From the NCBI RefSeq assembly GCF_963576675.1, contig NC_088919.1, positions 45,034,501 to 45,098,500 on the forward strand: a DNA stretch of 64,000 nt, read 5' to 3'. How positions within the stretch are numbered: position 1 is the first letter of the stretch; each line of letters starts with the position of its first letter. The stretch comes from Euphorbia lathyris. Its lineage: Eukaryota > Streptophyta > Magnoliopsida > Malpighiales > Euphorbiaceae. Below are positions 22,267-34,649 of this stretch, in pieces. Under the pieces are notes generated by a model. That model was not told the DNA's origin and searched no databases. It saw only the letters and a program-made list of their open reading frames with translations. A program made the translations under genes and the position numbers.

Positions 22267-23894
22267 TAGTCACAATCCTAAGCTTTCTCTGATTTGTCAA
22301 TAGGGAGATCCCTACCTTCCTCACTAGGATGACTCGTATAAAAAGTTTCCAGAGATGAGGAAAGTTTAGGCATATCAAAGTCAATGAACTCAAAATGCAT
22401 CTCTTAAAGGTTAAGAAGAACGAGATACAGAGGACATCCTTTCAGTTTTGAGCCGAATGAGGAACTTAGATGTCTTTTCCCTTTCTATACCTAAGTTCTA
22501 CTGAAGATGTAATCATATTTGAGTCTATATACATTTCCATTGCCAGCTAACTGCCGCTCTTACCAAACAGTGTGCCTTAACACCTTAAATGATGACATTA
22601 GTTCTTTGGGAGCAGAACAAAAAATTGCAGTGGTCATGTCCCCTCACATTAAATGCTTCAAGCTAAGGAATGCGGGGGATATCTATTTCAGACATGTTAC
22701 CTTTAAGCCTGTTTGGCGTGCCCTCGTCAAGGAAGCATGCCCAAGGTTTAAACTGCCTCTTTTACATCACCGCTAAATCTAGAGGGAAATCGTATTTCCA
22801 CATATATAAAGGGGTAACACATACTCTCTCTTTTTATTATGATCTCATTATTAACTTCGTTTTTATACCTCAAATTTACTAACTTTGACATCGAAGTTTA
22901 TACTGGGCTTCACCATATATCATGCCAACTTTTATAGAAGAACTCAATATTGAGAAGTTGGAGTGGAGCCAACAAAAGATAAACAAACTAATTCATTAAA
23001 AAATTATGTGTACATATAATTATATTAACCAAATAATTTAGTTTCACCTAATTTATATATAAAAAAAACATATTTTATTAATTTTCTCTTTATATATTCG
23101 AATATACTGACTTGGTATCGATGTTTATATTGTGATTCGCCCTAACTCATGTCTAACTTTTTCAGAAAAATCGATGTTGGATTGAACTAGCAAAAAATAA
23201 ACAAAATATTATTAAAAATTATATATTACATCAACCAAATAATCTAGTTCTACCTAATATCATACAAATGTTTCACGATTTCGATTTTTTTACATGTGTA
23301 ATACCAATTTTTTTGGTTGACGTGAGCCCTAAGCAGCCGCACTTCCATGTATGCTAAACTCGACTATATATCAACTAGATATAACTTTTTACAATAAATA
23401 TATAAAAATGGATATAAGATAAAAGTATATATAAAAGAAAAAAAAATTCTTCCATTAAATACATATAATTTGAATAAAAAAATTTATATATTTATTTATT
23501 TTTGGAAAAAAAAAAGATATAAAGAGGATTAGTTGGGGGAATGAAATATAAAGTTAGTTGGGGTAGAAATTGCATTGGGCGGTTCCCACTCCAAAACTTC
23601 AACCTCCAAACTAAAATTCTATGCCTTTGACTGGTAGTTGTATATTTCACATATTGTGCATCGCACGTGCCAATCAATATTTCATTTATTATTTATTTTT
23701 GTCTATTTCTCCAATTTTTGGACATTCAACCTTTTGGGAAATTAACTTTGAAAATTAATTTCTTTTCGATTATTTGAAGACTCGGGAATATCCTTTAAAT
23801 GAATCCTCTTCTAAAATGTTTAACTTAAACAATTTGTGTATACGCACTCAAGCTGAACCTTAACTTTTTTTCTTCTTTTTTTCATATTACTAAA
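22267..23894. other. Unrecognised intergenic DNA with an old duplication
   Basis: 22880-23060 and 23090-23270 are diverged direct copies of each other (…ACTGACTTGGTATCGATGTTTATA… and …CTAACTTTGACATCGAAGTTTATA…, both followed by similar AT-rich sequence). The CATCGAAG-type motif resembles the end of the Gypsy LTR in this window, so an old LTR remnant is possible. No convincing gene; the 85-codon ORF at 22519-22776 has no recognisable domain. Confidence 0.4.
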
Positions 23895-23903
23895 TAATTT
23901 TTA

Positions 23904-24771
23904 GGAATAAGGTACCAAAATAGGCCAGATTTTTTGGGAAGTATCAATTTAGGTTCAACGTTCAAAATAGCACCAATATAGACTTAACGTTTACAACGTA
24001 ATATCAATTTAGGCTTAACGTTTACAATATAGCATCAATTTAGGCTCCACGTACAAAATAGCACCAGTATAGGCTTAACGTTTACAAAATATATAAATTT
24101 AAGCTAAACGTCATAATTAAATTAATCATATTATATTATTTTCCTATTAACTTTATATGTTATCTTTTTATTATATTCTTATTTATTATAATACAATTAA
24201 TTAGTATTCTTCCCCATTAAAATCTTATATTTGTTTTTCATCAATGATTCCATGACTACTAAATTTCATTGCTCATATAATATATGCAAACTAAAAGTAA
24301 TTGAATATCCACAATATTTCGAACACTGGATATTCAATTACTTTAGTTTGCATATACATGAGCAATGGAATTTAGGAGTCATAGAATGGTTGATGAAAAA
24401 TAAATATAAGGCTTTAATTGGCAAGAATACTAATTAATTGTATTATAATAAATAAGAAAATAGAACTAAATAAAAAGATAACATATAAAGTTAATAGAAA
24501 AAGAATATAATATGGTTAATTTAATTGTAACGTTTAACTTAAATTGGATATATTTTGTAAACGTTAAGTTTGAATTCGTATTATTTTGTAAACGTTAAGC
24601 CTATATTGGTGTTATTTTGTACGTGAGGCCTAAATTGATGTTATATTGTAAACGTTGAGCCTAAATTGATATTATGTTGTAAACGTTAAGCCTATATTGA
24701 TGATATTTTGAACGTTGAGACTAAATTGGTACTTCCCCAAAAACCTTAGGCCTATTTTGGTACCTTATCCC
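23904..24771. mobile_element. 868-bp fold-back MULE element (near full-length hairpin)
   Basis: Almost the whole element is an inverted repeat: arms of about 420 bp meet around 24310-24330 (TGGATATTCAATTACTTT against AAAGTAATTGAATATCC). The ends are GGAATAAGGTACCAAAATAG and the inverse. The perfect 9-bp duplication TAATTTTTA lies at 23895-23903 and 24772-24780. Short units (...TTAACGTTTACAA...) recur along each arm. It is non-coding; RNA from it would form a very long hairpin. Confidence 0.92.
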
Positions 24772-24780
24772 TAATTTTTA

Positions 24781-25800
24781 TTATTATTAACGAGATAAAA
24801 AGAATAGTTTTATTATTGTTATTCAAGATCAATTTTAGCTTTAACATAATAATAATAATAATATATTCAAGACTCGAGAACCTAATATAGCAAGTCGGTC
24901 AAATTGCACATTATTAACTAATATTTATCATTAGTCATGAATATCTGTATTTTATATTAAAGGCGCTTACATACTGTGTATTATGTAAATATATATTATC
25001 TTACTTGAGTTCTTCTCGTGTATTACGCATGCATTGTAAAAAAAAAAATCAAAATTCAAAAATTCTGTTAAGTACTAAAAACATTTTAATCTCAAATTTA
25101 TTATGATATCGCGAAAAGCATAATTCTTTTCTTTATTATACGTATATAAAATATTTGATTATTTTTAATTATGTTTGAATTTGTTTCAACTTGTCAATAC
25201 AATACCAGCCCTTCAATTATATTATATAATCTATGATGTTAGAAATAAAATTTCTCTTAAATAGTAATTATATGGGGTATTTTTATATGTTATCCTTATT
25301 AATAATCATTTCAATAATTATTATTTAACATTTTTTAAATTATCTTTCTGTTTGTTTCAAAAAAAAAAAAATCTTTCTGTTTAATGTTACTTAGATAAAA
25401 ATTTAATGCTTTTCATACTAATTAGTACCTTAAAATGTTGATGAGGAACATGAAAATTTTGGTCTAATTAATCTTTTTTAACTTTGATAAGTTATTATTT
25501 CTTGGCTATTGATGTTAGTTTGGTGATTCTTGCTAATTTCTTGATGAAAGTATCCTGTTCACATACATAATATTAGTCGCAAGTAGTGCTAAATTACTAA
25601 ATGTCTTATGCTTAAGCTAGTATTATTAGATGAAAAGATGAACAATAGTCTAATAACAAAATGAATTTGATCAGATTTATTTTAAAGACCAAATTCATTT
25701 GGTTACTAGAGTCCCTATAAACACTACTGCTGACATTTAATAGTATAGGTGCCATAAGTTGTACAAAGATAACATAGATTTCAGATGATACAAAGATAAC
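24781..25800. other. AT-rich intergenic DNA, downstream of the PRR7-like gene
   Basis: No gene or structured repeat recognised. The 3' end of the PRR7-like transcript (minus strand) probably lies around 25800-26043. Confidence 0.5.
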
Positions 25801-26043
25801 ATTATGCAGCTCAAGAAAATGTAAAAGTGAACAATGAATAGTCTTTCTTCTTCAACCTTTCACAAACAATTAATGCATCCCTTGTTTAATTTAAGAAACC
25901 CATACACAATATAAACAAGGGCGATCATCCTCATCCGCTTCCTCTTCCTCCTCCAGAAGCTGCAGTTAAAAGTTCTGAGCAACCAAATAAGAGAATCCAG
26001 CAATCTATCTAATTATGTCAAGCTGCCTAAGATCAAGAGGTCG

Positions 26044-29000
26044 TCAACGAGCTGGGCTCTCTGTTCCTTTGCTTGAATTCTCATTTGTTGTCTGTCGTAC
26101 AAATTGTCCCCGCACGCGTGGACGTTCCTCTGCTAATCTCTTCCTGCTTTGGTATCGAACCTAAAATAGAACAGACATTGCAAGCAAAAGAAGATAATAA
26201 TATATTAACAATCTTGAGCTTTTTTATTCATTAAGTTAGGAAGGTAGAAGGTAAAACACCCTGATAATTAAGAGTCAAAATGGCCCCTAAAGTTGACATG
26301 CCGGGTAAATTGTCCAAATCGAATTTTAGGTGTTAACTCACCCCTAAACTTGGGGATGTTTGACAAATTAGCTCAAGTACAATAAATCACTCTCTGTGTT
26401 AGCCACTATCTAAAAACTGTAAGAAACAAAACCCTAAGGCTTTGCATGCTTACAAAGTGGTCATATATCAGAAATTTTGTAATTTGATATATGACGACAG
26501 AGAGAACAAATAAAATCAGAAACCATTAATTTCAGAGTCAATAGAGCATTACTATACATTTACACATTCTAGTGGAAGCAAACAAGTAAATGCAATTCAA
26601 TGGAAAAAACTTATCCACTCATGGAGTTGATAGTAATATCTGAATTGCAAACAAGGGCAGATCCTCCCAAAAAAGTGAATGAGATATGATGATTGATCTT
26701 CTGGCAATAACTCAAACCGCCAAACATGTTAATAAGAAAAAGTAAATCTGATATTTATTATAGCGAAGTCCCAAGCCTAGGCAGTGAATAATAATTCAAA
26801 ATTGTTACTATGCAATACTAAAGAAAGGGGGGCAGTAGAAAGTTTGATTAATAACTAAAAAGTTCAAATCAATTTTTCAGACCATTTACCTTCTTCTGGA
26901 AGCATCTCTCCTTTCTCTTCTGTCGGAACTTGGTCAAAGCAGCTTCTCTCTGAGAAAACTTCTTGTCATCTACTCTATTTCCATTCCCACTTCCGCTCCC
27001 GCTCCCACTACCACTACCACTACCATCACCACTTCCACTTTTACCAGCAATCCCATTGTCACTTTCTAAATTAGTCCCTCCAGTGTTAACTACAGTACTG
27101 CTCCCATTTTGTCCATTGCTCCCATGGTTACTTCCATGGTTACTACCGGAGGCACTTCGGTTAATACTGTAATAATTGCCACCAGTACCTTCAACAGGCC
27201 CACCTAAGACATTGGATGATCCACAATGTGGAACAGCTGCAGCCATTTTTTTAAATGATGTATCATCAAGGTCAGGTGGCAACTCTGGCTGTTGGCAACA
27301 TTGTTGTTGTTGCATGTTGTGGGAAAGGAGATCGTGATGATTGCAGTTGCCAGTAACGCACTGACACAGGCACTCCTGAAAGGCATCTCTCGATTGAGCC
27401 AGCATCTTTTTATTTGCTACATCATCAGCCTTCTTTGATAAGATCTGCTGAGATTCACATAGCAGGTCGCCCTTTGAAGGTGGGAAACTAGATGGTGGGT
27501 GCAAATATTTGACTGATGATGATACTGTTGAATATTTTTTCAACTCGGGAAGCTTGTGACTTGTGGTGCAACCCATATCAATATTATTGCTCCCTCTATT
27601 TGAGCATTGATTAGGATGATCTCCATTTGAATGAGATTGCAGATCACAAACAGATCCTTTTCTGGTTTTGTCTGAAGTAGAATCAAGAGGAGAACCACTC
27701 TTAATGTTTACACCAGGAGCCTCATTGGCATTTGATGGTGCATTATACCTTCAGAATGAAAAACAGCAATTACGGGCAAACTATTTAGGGTTTAGACATT
27801 AATGTTGAAAACCTCTGAGTTGACATTTGGGAATAAAAAGTTAAATCCTTATGACTCTCTTATACCTTGAAAAGGCTGAAGAATCTGAACGCCTTAAGAT
27901 ATTGCGGTCTTCAATAACTGCTGTCCCAAAATCCTTTACTTCCCTAAGTCTTTTTAAACCATGTTCAAAGCATGCTGTTTGTTTAGCGTCATTCAAGGCT
28001 TTGTTTTTTGGATCTGATATCTTCGATTGTCTGCTTGAAGCCTCAATTGCTGTGCTTTTCATGTTGGCATTAGAACATGTGAGATTGGCCGCATAGTTTA
28101 ATGTGCTTGATGGAGTCTCACTGTTGAGGTCTAGATGTCCTTTATCAATTTGCTCCTTCAATTTACCAGATCCCTTCTCAAGCAGATGCTTTTGTTTTGT
28201 GGCTGCAATTTTGATGGGATCTTCAACTTGGTGAATGATTTGTAAATCTACATTTCTGAGGAAACCTTTTTCCTTGTCTTTACAAGCTGCATTATCTGAA
28301 ACATTAAAGAAAAAAAGAACGATAATGGAAAATCAAAACTTTACCACAAGGGAAACAAAAACCAAGAGATTACAAAATAATACAAAAACCTAAACAGCCA
28401 AAAAATTTCTAGGAAGTTTCTCATAACAAGCCATATTACACACATCAACGTAAAAAGCATTTTTATTTCAGAATCATCAAGTGTACCTAGTTGTTCCTCA
28501 TGTCCTTCACACTCTTTTATATTGATCACATGAGCCTGTTTGTTATCAAAGTCTTCCCCATTTGAGTGGATAACTTGAGCACAAGTGCTGTCAGGGCATT
28601 CAGCAACTTCATCCTGGGGAGACACTGACCGGGGACTGTCCACAGCTACAGCTTGTTTTGTCCAAGAGCTCTGGAAGTTACAATGCGATTTTAACTTTTA
28701 TCAGGTTCTAGAATTTTTTTAAATTTTGTAACTGACACAAAATAATTTGTCAATGATCATTTCCATCCATGTACCCAGTATCCAATTCTAATCATCATTA
28801 ACTTTTGTAAGGATTAATATATTCAATTTTTAGTTGGTGAAATAAATGTAGGGCTACATTGGAAAAGCACAAGTAAAATTTATTTTCCCAATCATATTAC
28901 TGATTTTCTTAATATGTATGAAAAAATAAATGGGATTATCTTTTTTGGGAGAGTAAGTATTTTATTTTAAAATAAATATTCACATTATTTTTTCAACATA

Positions 29001-31598
29001 TTAAGAAAATCAGTGATATGACTGGGAAAATAAATTATAATTGATAATATATAATAATATATCCATTCTCGTTATTTGAAAAGAAACAAAAATCAAAATA
29101 AATTCTGCATATATAGGTAGTTTTGTGAGTAATGCATGTAAAGTTTGGTTCTGGCTCACTAGGTAGCCAACATTGTTACCGATGACACATGTTGGCTGAA
29201 TTAATAAAATTAAAATCATATTTAGAATATTTCACAAATGAAGATTTTTATCATTAAGCCTATCAAATTTGAAAATTAGTAATGCAACAAGAATATAAGT
29301 CTGAAACATTATGAGAATGATTTCAAATAATGGGTAGTCCAATCAGTCAATGAATGAACGAGAGTTGCCTGCCCTGTCTAACCCACACAAGAAGAAAAAT
29401 GAGATCTTGAATCTTAAGAAGCATTTATCCTCTTCCATTAACTTAAAGGAAAAACTAAAAATGGTCGGATGCCAGACCAATTTTATTCATCTAGTTTTGT
29501 GAAATATGTGTTCTTTGCATAGGACTGGAACAAATGTCGAGGACAACAATCAAGACAAAGCGATCCCCAAGTCATATGTTATAGAGCGGAGCCAAGCAAA
29601 TTCTTGCTTATGTTTCGATTGCGTCAACAAAGGAACTTTTGTAGTCCAATATAACTAAAACGACTCCCCATGCAATTTCAAATATACAATGATAGCCCCA
29701 TAACCAATAATGATGAAACTAAAACCAAATGGCGGATTTCATGAACAGCCTGGTCTTATACAACAGTAAGTTTAGTCAATGAGTATAAATCAGAAATGGA
29801 CATGCTAATAAAAAAACTGATCTTACCTGGGTGCCACTCCCATTATCACTTTCATCGCCAACATCCAGCCCCATGCTATCTTCATCGTTGCTGCCAGAAT
29901 TATTGTCGGATTTTTCCACACTTCTTGATTTTACAGATTTTTGAGTTTGTGTGCCGCTTTCGCTCCCACTACCACTAGACTGAGGGAAGAATGAGTAACA
30001 TATTATTAAGCTCAGAAGGAATGAATGCAAATAGAATAGTGCTAATGAAAAGAAGTGTTGAGCATGAAGCCAGAAATAATTGGAGTTATCAAACTAGTTC
30101 CAACACAGTAATAATAAGGGAAAAAAGTGGTTGGGCACTTTATAAATAAGTTCTACATCTGAGGTAAGCAATTCCAACTACTCACACTATGACATCTTCT
30201 CCAAACATGCTGCCAAAGGTTCTTAAGTTCATTCTTTCGAATTGGCTTCACTAAAAAATCAACAGCACCTTTTGACAAACATTTAAAGACTATGCCCATA
30301 GAATCATGAGATGACATCACTGCACACAGATCCCATTAGAAATATGGTTAAAGTATCAATTCAAATAGATGTCATAACTAAATAATCATGCCTCAATACC
30401 AGAACAATCAATGAAAAAATGAGACTGAGCGCTTACTGATGACAGGAACATTATTGCGTGTTTTGTGGCTCATAATCTTGTACAAAAGACCAATGCCAGA
30501 TAAGCCAGGCATAACCACCTCTGATAGGACAAGGTCAATCTGATTATTCAGATCTGCTAGTATCTTCCACGCTTGTAATCCATTTGCTGCTTCAGTAACT
30601 GACACAAGAACAATAATGAGAAGAACACTCATATCATATGTAAAGATAAAAATATTAGAATTCATAAGACATTGTACATTTATTTTGTACGTGAACATAT
30701 TGATGTCAAGAGTAGATAGTCGCCCATGTCGAATCAGCTTAACACATCATATCATCTAGCCTAATCTGCTATTCAGCTCAAATGTGCACAGTAAATCTTT
30801 ACTGGTTGTACTTTTAGCAAATTGGTTCTTGGGTAGTATGTTTCCCCTTATAGTATGAGGGAGGGAACAAGTGTTAGATTTCAAACCCAGCACCCTAGGA
30901 ATCGAACCCTTGACCACTTGATCAAAGAGGCTCTGATACCATGTCATGGAACCGTTTCAACTAAAAGCTTAAGCTCATAGTTAAAGGTCCACTTCATATT
31001 AATATCCGACAATAACCAGTAGCAGCATCAAATAAATTTGACAATAAAAGCAGCTATTATCTAACTCAAGCAGTGAAACTGTTATTCTTAGATCTTTCTT
31101 TTTTTTCAGCTTCACTTTCTCTCATTCTTAATCTCTGATGAGCTCATTCTTCACAGTTGGTTAAAAAAAACATAAAATAAAGATTGAGAAGGAATAATGA
31201 GCTCATAACTCTGTATGCATCTCTATTTTCATTATAATCATTAGCTGAACAAAGCATAAACTATTCAGTCACAATGAGTCAAAATCCAAACCTTCATAAC
31301 TGCAGTTGCGAAGCAGGGCAGTGATAACATGGCGTGTAGAATAATCATTTTCCACCAACAGAACCTTGAGGGTTCTCAGATGGAGAAACCTCTCCCAACA
31401 AACTATTGACCCTTGAGACTGCTGTTGCTGACATATTTGCAGTGCAGTTGGAGGGGCCTGGAGAGGCCCCTCATGCCTGTCTTCTATTTTATCTGCTGCA
31501 GTGTCATGGACTTTAAAATCATCCTCAACTGTCTTGTTCTGACCCTGCAATTGATGATTCAGTCCGCTCAATTTGTCCCCAACACCATCAACGCTCAT
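26044..31598 (-). CDS. PRR7: Pseudo-response regulator, PRR7/PRR37 type (circadian clock)
   Basis: Eight coding exons on the minus strand: 31598-31292, 30598-30437, 30319-30186, 29979-29827, 28670-28487, 28295-27866, 27748-26890, 26160-26044. All phases fit and give 781 residues. The pseudo-receiver domain spans about residues 75-192. Glu129 ([10 protein letters not shown]) replaces the phospho-accepting Asp, as in all true PRRs. A Ser/Gly-rich linker and a long variable middle follow, including a Gly/Ser run in exon 7. The C-terminal CCT motif (about 722-766, [20 protein letters not shown] then [15 protein letters not shown]) is split by the last intron, as is usual. In Arabidopsis, PRR7 acts in the nucleus as a morning-to-midday transcriptional repressor of CCA1/LHY; that role here is inferred. 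I see no disabling change. Confidence 0.96.
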
Positions 31599-31684
31599 CT
31601 AGAATCTCTCTGTCAATCAGATTCAAAATAGCCTGATAACAGCAATAATAAATAAGGTGGAGGCTGAGCAGTGAAAACCCTTCT

Positions 31685-31750
31685 TCAATCCACAAAATGA
31701 ATGGTGCATAGCTTCCTCTTCCAGAACCTAACCACCACAGATCCAAACAT
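31685..31750 (-). promoter_or_regulatory. Upstream ORF (21 codons) in the PRR7-like 5' leader
   Basis: An ATG at 31750 opens a 21-codon ORF ending at 31685, 86 nt upstream of the main start and in another frame. It encodes MFGSVVVRFWKRKLCTIHFV plus Asp, a basic-hydrophobic peptide. A possible intron acceptor (CCCAGCAG) lies just upstream. It may repress translation of the main ORF; that is untested. Confidence 0.55.
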
Positions 31751-32423
31751 TCCAGAAATCACCTGCTGGGCAACAAGACAGATCATGTATCCATAAGCAA
31801 ACAAAGTGCATCACTTAAGATAAGACTAATTGTGTAGAATCTGCTTAAAGTGTTCTGAATTTACCCTGGAAGAACATAGCACGATACCAACTCATCCAGA
31901 TGGATAACCACAACAGAGAAGTAACCATATCTTCTAAAGAAAATGGATCTCAAATCCTATTTTAAGCTTCCTACTACAACTCAAAACATTAACATAGACG
32001 GAGAAAGGATTGTGGTAGACGAGTTTCAACAGAATGACACAGTGCAAAGTATACTCATGAACCCTAATCTCAAGCAAACAGAAACCATAAACAGCTTCCA
32101 CCATGTCATACATATGATCGATCTTATACTCAATTAATCATGCACTAATAGAAAACTCAACCGACTGCATAAACCAATTCTTCAGGCACTAAAATCACAA
32201 GAATTAAAGAAATATCGCGAATTGCTAGTATATAATAATATACCTTGAAAATCGAAATACAAAAATTCATCTAGAACTCACAAAAATCGAACTGAAGATT
32301 AATCACTTCCAACTCTTCATTAACCAAAAATATCAAGCTCGACCGCCGGAAAAAGTCGGCAGAGAAATTGATACTGCAGGAAAAAATCAAACTAATTCGC
32401 CAAACACGATACTAGAATTAAGA

Positions 32424-32444
32424 TATTTATATATATATATATAC
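32424..32444 (-). promoter_or_regulatory. TATA-like tract of the PRR7-like gene
   Basis: An alternating TA run on the minus strand, followed downstream by AAATATCTT (32420-32428). A transcription start near 32395 would leave a leader of about 800 nt, probably with an intron. Confidence 0.4.
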
Positions 32445-32802
32445 ATATCTACAAACTTAATCGCAGAAATTGAAAAAAAAAATTGTATACAAAAAATTTC
32501 TTTTTGAAAATTGGTGAAGAATTGTGGAGAAGTGAAAAGGAGCTTGACTGGTGTAAGATACAAGAGACCAAAAAATAGGGATAGATCGGCGAACTTTTGG
32601 ACAAAAAGGGGGATGATATCAGTCTTAGCAGATGAGCAACTTGTTGCTGACGTGGACATAATGTTGACACGTAGGATCCGATATTTCCACGTTGGAGGTA
32701 TTTGGGGACCACGGGCATGCTGTGCTGGACAAAATCAAAAGACGGGAGGTGAAGGGCTTCTATGGCATCCTCAGAGATCTTAACAGATCTGCAAGTGGGG
32801 GA

Positions 32803-32808
32803 CACGTG
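32803..32808. promoter_or_regulatory. G-box CACGTG in the PRR7-like promoter
   Basis: CACGTG in the context ACACGTGG. G-boxes are bound by bHLH and bZIP factors such as PIFs and are common in clock-gene promoters. Related ACGT cores lie near 32652 and 32688. Confidence 0.5.
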
Positions 32809-32970
32809 GACGCTGTTTTAACGGACGTTGAATATCCTTGTATCTGTGACGGTGATTTAAAGGGACGTCATTGACGGTGTTATGATACCCCGGCTGGAAA
32901 AACTAATTGAAATGACGGAAATATCCCGTGTACAATTTGAAGTTAGATCGATTAGGTAATGTACATAACA

Positions 32971-32979
32971 AAAATATCT
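32971..32979 (+). promoter_or_regulatory. Evening element AAAATATCT
   Basis: An exact AAAATATCT, the motif bound by CCA1, LHY and RVE factors, about 550-600 bp upstream of the likely start of the PRR7-like transcript. Confidence 0.55.
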
Positions 32980-33231
32980 TCTTAGATTTTGGTAGCTTGC
33001 CACTTTTAGAACTTCACACCTTTTTTCCTTTTTCTTCCAAAAAAGTTGCAACATTTTTCTGGTATTGTTTTATTGTAAAATGGATAAAAGAATTATTAGT
33101 TATTTTTTTTTATTTATTACACCTAATAAATTTTTATATATTTAAAAATATTACTTATTTCTTACAAAAAAAACATATAATTATAAGATTATTAAGTTTT
33201 TTTTTTTTTATAGAAAAAGTCGATAATTATT

Positions 33232-33970
33232 TTTTTTTATGGAAATACTAAAATTTCATTAGATAATAAGATTGATAGTACAGCATGAAAATAGTAAGGA
33301 ATAAAACCTCACATACATAAAGGCAAAGCCTATTACATGAACCACAAAGGCAAGAAAAAGACTACAAAGAGCAAAAAAAGTCATAAAAGGTACATCTAAA
33401 ATAGAGGACCGTTGAACCATATATTTATTGTAACCCCAGATTCGCAGCGGAGCAGCTGTAGTCCAATCTTCATCCTTTGGCCTAGTATGAAACACCGGAT
33501 CTATGTCCCTTCTTTTGCAACCACGTAGATCCAGTGATCTACGGATAAGATCTACCTTTTCTGCACTTGCTACAACAGAAAAGGTTACAGAAACAAATAT
33601 TTTAACGAACAGATACACGACAAGCGGATCCAGAGATCGGATAAAATATGTCAGATCCAAAACGATACAACAAGAGGAAAACAAACTAACACAACAGAAA
33701 AAATAAAAAGCAGAGGGAGAAGGAAGAAGGAAGACAAGCTTCCTTCTTCCTCCTCAACTATATAGAAGCAGCCTTGAACTTTGTTGTGAGATCTGGGCAA
33801 AACCGAATATTTTCCAAAGAAAAGAAGAAAATAGGGGAAAATGGAAGAGGGGTCGTGTGCAGGAGAAAGGGGGAGAGGGGCGGTGGGCGGCGGCTAAAGA
33901 AAGGAAGAGGAAAGAACAGAGTGAAGACCCTAGAGTGAAGACCTTCTCTCACTATGGCATATGAGTACAA
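33232..33970 (-). mobile_element. Poly(A) retroposon, copy 2
   Basis: Minus-strand copy of the 19129-19835 family. The A-run is at about 33228-33238 on the minus strand. Flanking AATAATTATC occurs beyond both ends (near 33222-33231 and 33982-33991), a probable 10-bp duplication. The hairpin CGTAGATC-ACTG-GATCTACG is perfectly kept (near 33525-33545), as is the upstream GAGAGAAGGTCTNC start also present in copy 1. The 33259-33684 ORF aligns with the ORF of copy 1. Confidence 0.7.
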
Positions 33971-34064
33971 TAAATGAATTCTGATAATTATTAAAAAATG
34001 GAAACATTGTTCAATACAAAGAATGTCATCTAAATAACTTGGAGCAATAATATCATTAAAGAAA

Positions 34065-34540
34065 GGCAAAAAGCATTATTAGGCTCTGATCTTTCATTTT
34101 TTAATTCATTAAGCCCTTGATCCTTTATTTGGATATATTAAGCCCTTGGTCATTTATTTTGATCTCATTAAGCCCTTTATGACCAAATTAGTAAGTTATG
34201 AACATCTAATTCTGTTAAAAATATTTTATTAACTTCATCTGTATTTGAAATTATTAAAAAAAATATTTTTTACAGTTTGAATTAAGGTTTTTACAGTTTT
34301 TCTATAGTCACATTACACATCCAAAACTGCTTTCAAACAGTGAAAAAATACAAATTTCGAATGCAAGTGCACTGAATAAATATGTTAACCAAATTTTATG
34401 TTCAAAATTACTTTTTTTGGTCATCAATGACTTAATGAGACAAAAAATAAATGATCAGTGGCTTAATGTATCAAAATAAAAGATCAAGTGCTTAATAAAC
34501 CGAAAAATAAAAGATCAGGGGCCTAATAATATTTTTTGCC
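34065..34540. mobile_element. MULE-type MITE with long inverted arms
   Basis: 476 bp. Left end GGCAAAAAGCATTATTAGG and right end in the inverted form (CCTAATAATATTTTTTGCC); the arms contain inverted repeats of GATCTTT..TTTATTAAGCCC. It is flanked by TTAAAGAAA (34056-34064) and TTAAAGAAG (34541-34549), a 9-bp duplication with one mismatch. Non-coding. Confidence 0.8.
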
Positions 34541-34649
34541 TTAAAGAAGTTAGCATTGAACGGGAATGACGAATCATTGAATAAGCAACATTGTTCGCTA
34601 ATCTAGGGACAAAAGTCACAATACAATATGGGCAAATTAGTAACAAATC

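Noticed and set aside
22519..22776. 85-codon ORF as a host gene
   Set aside because: No recognisable domain, no splice context, and it lies in old repeat-like sequence.
26963..27172. Plus-strand Pro/Leu-rich ORF
   Set aside because: Antisense of the Gly/Ser run in exon 7 of the PRR7-like gene.
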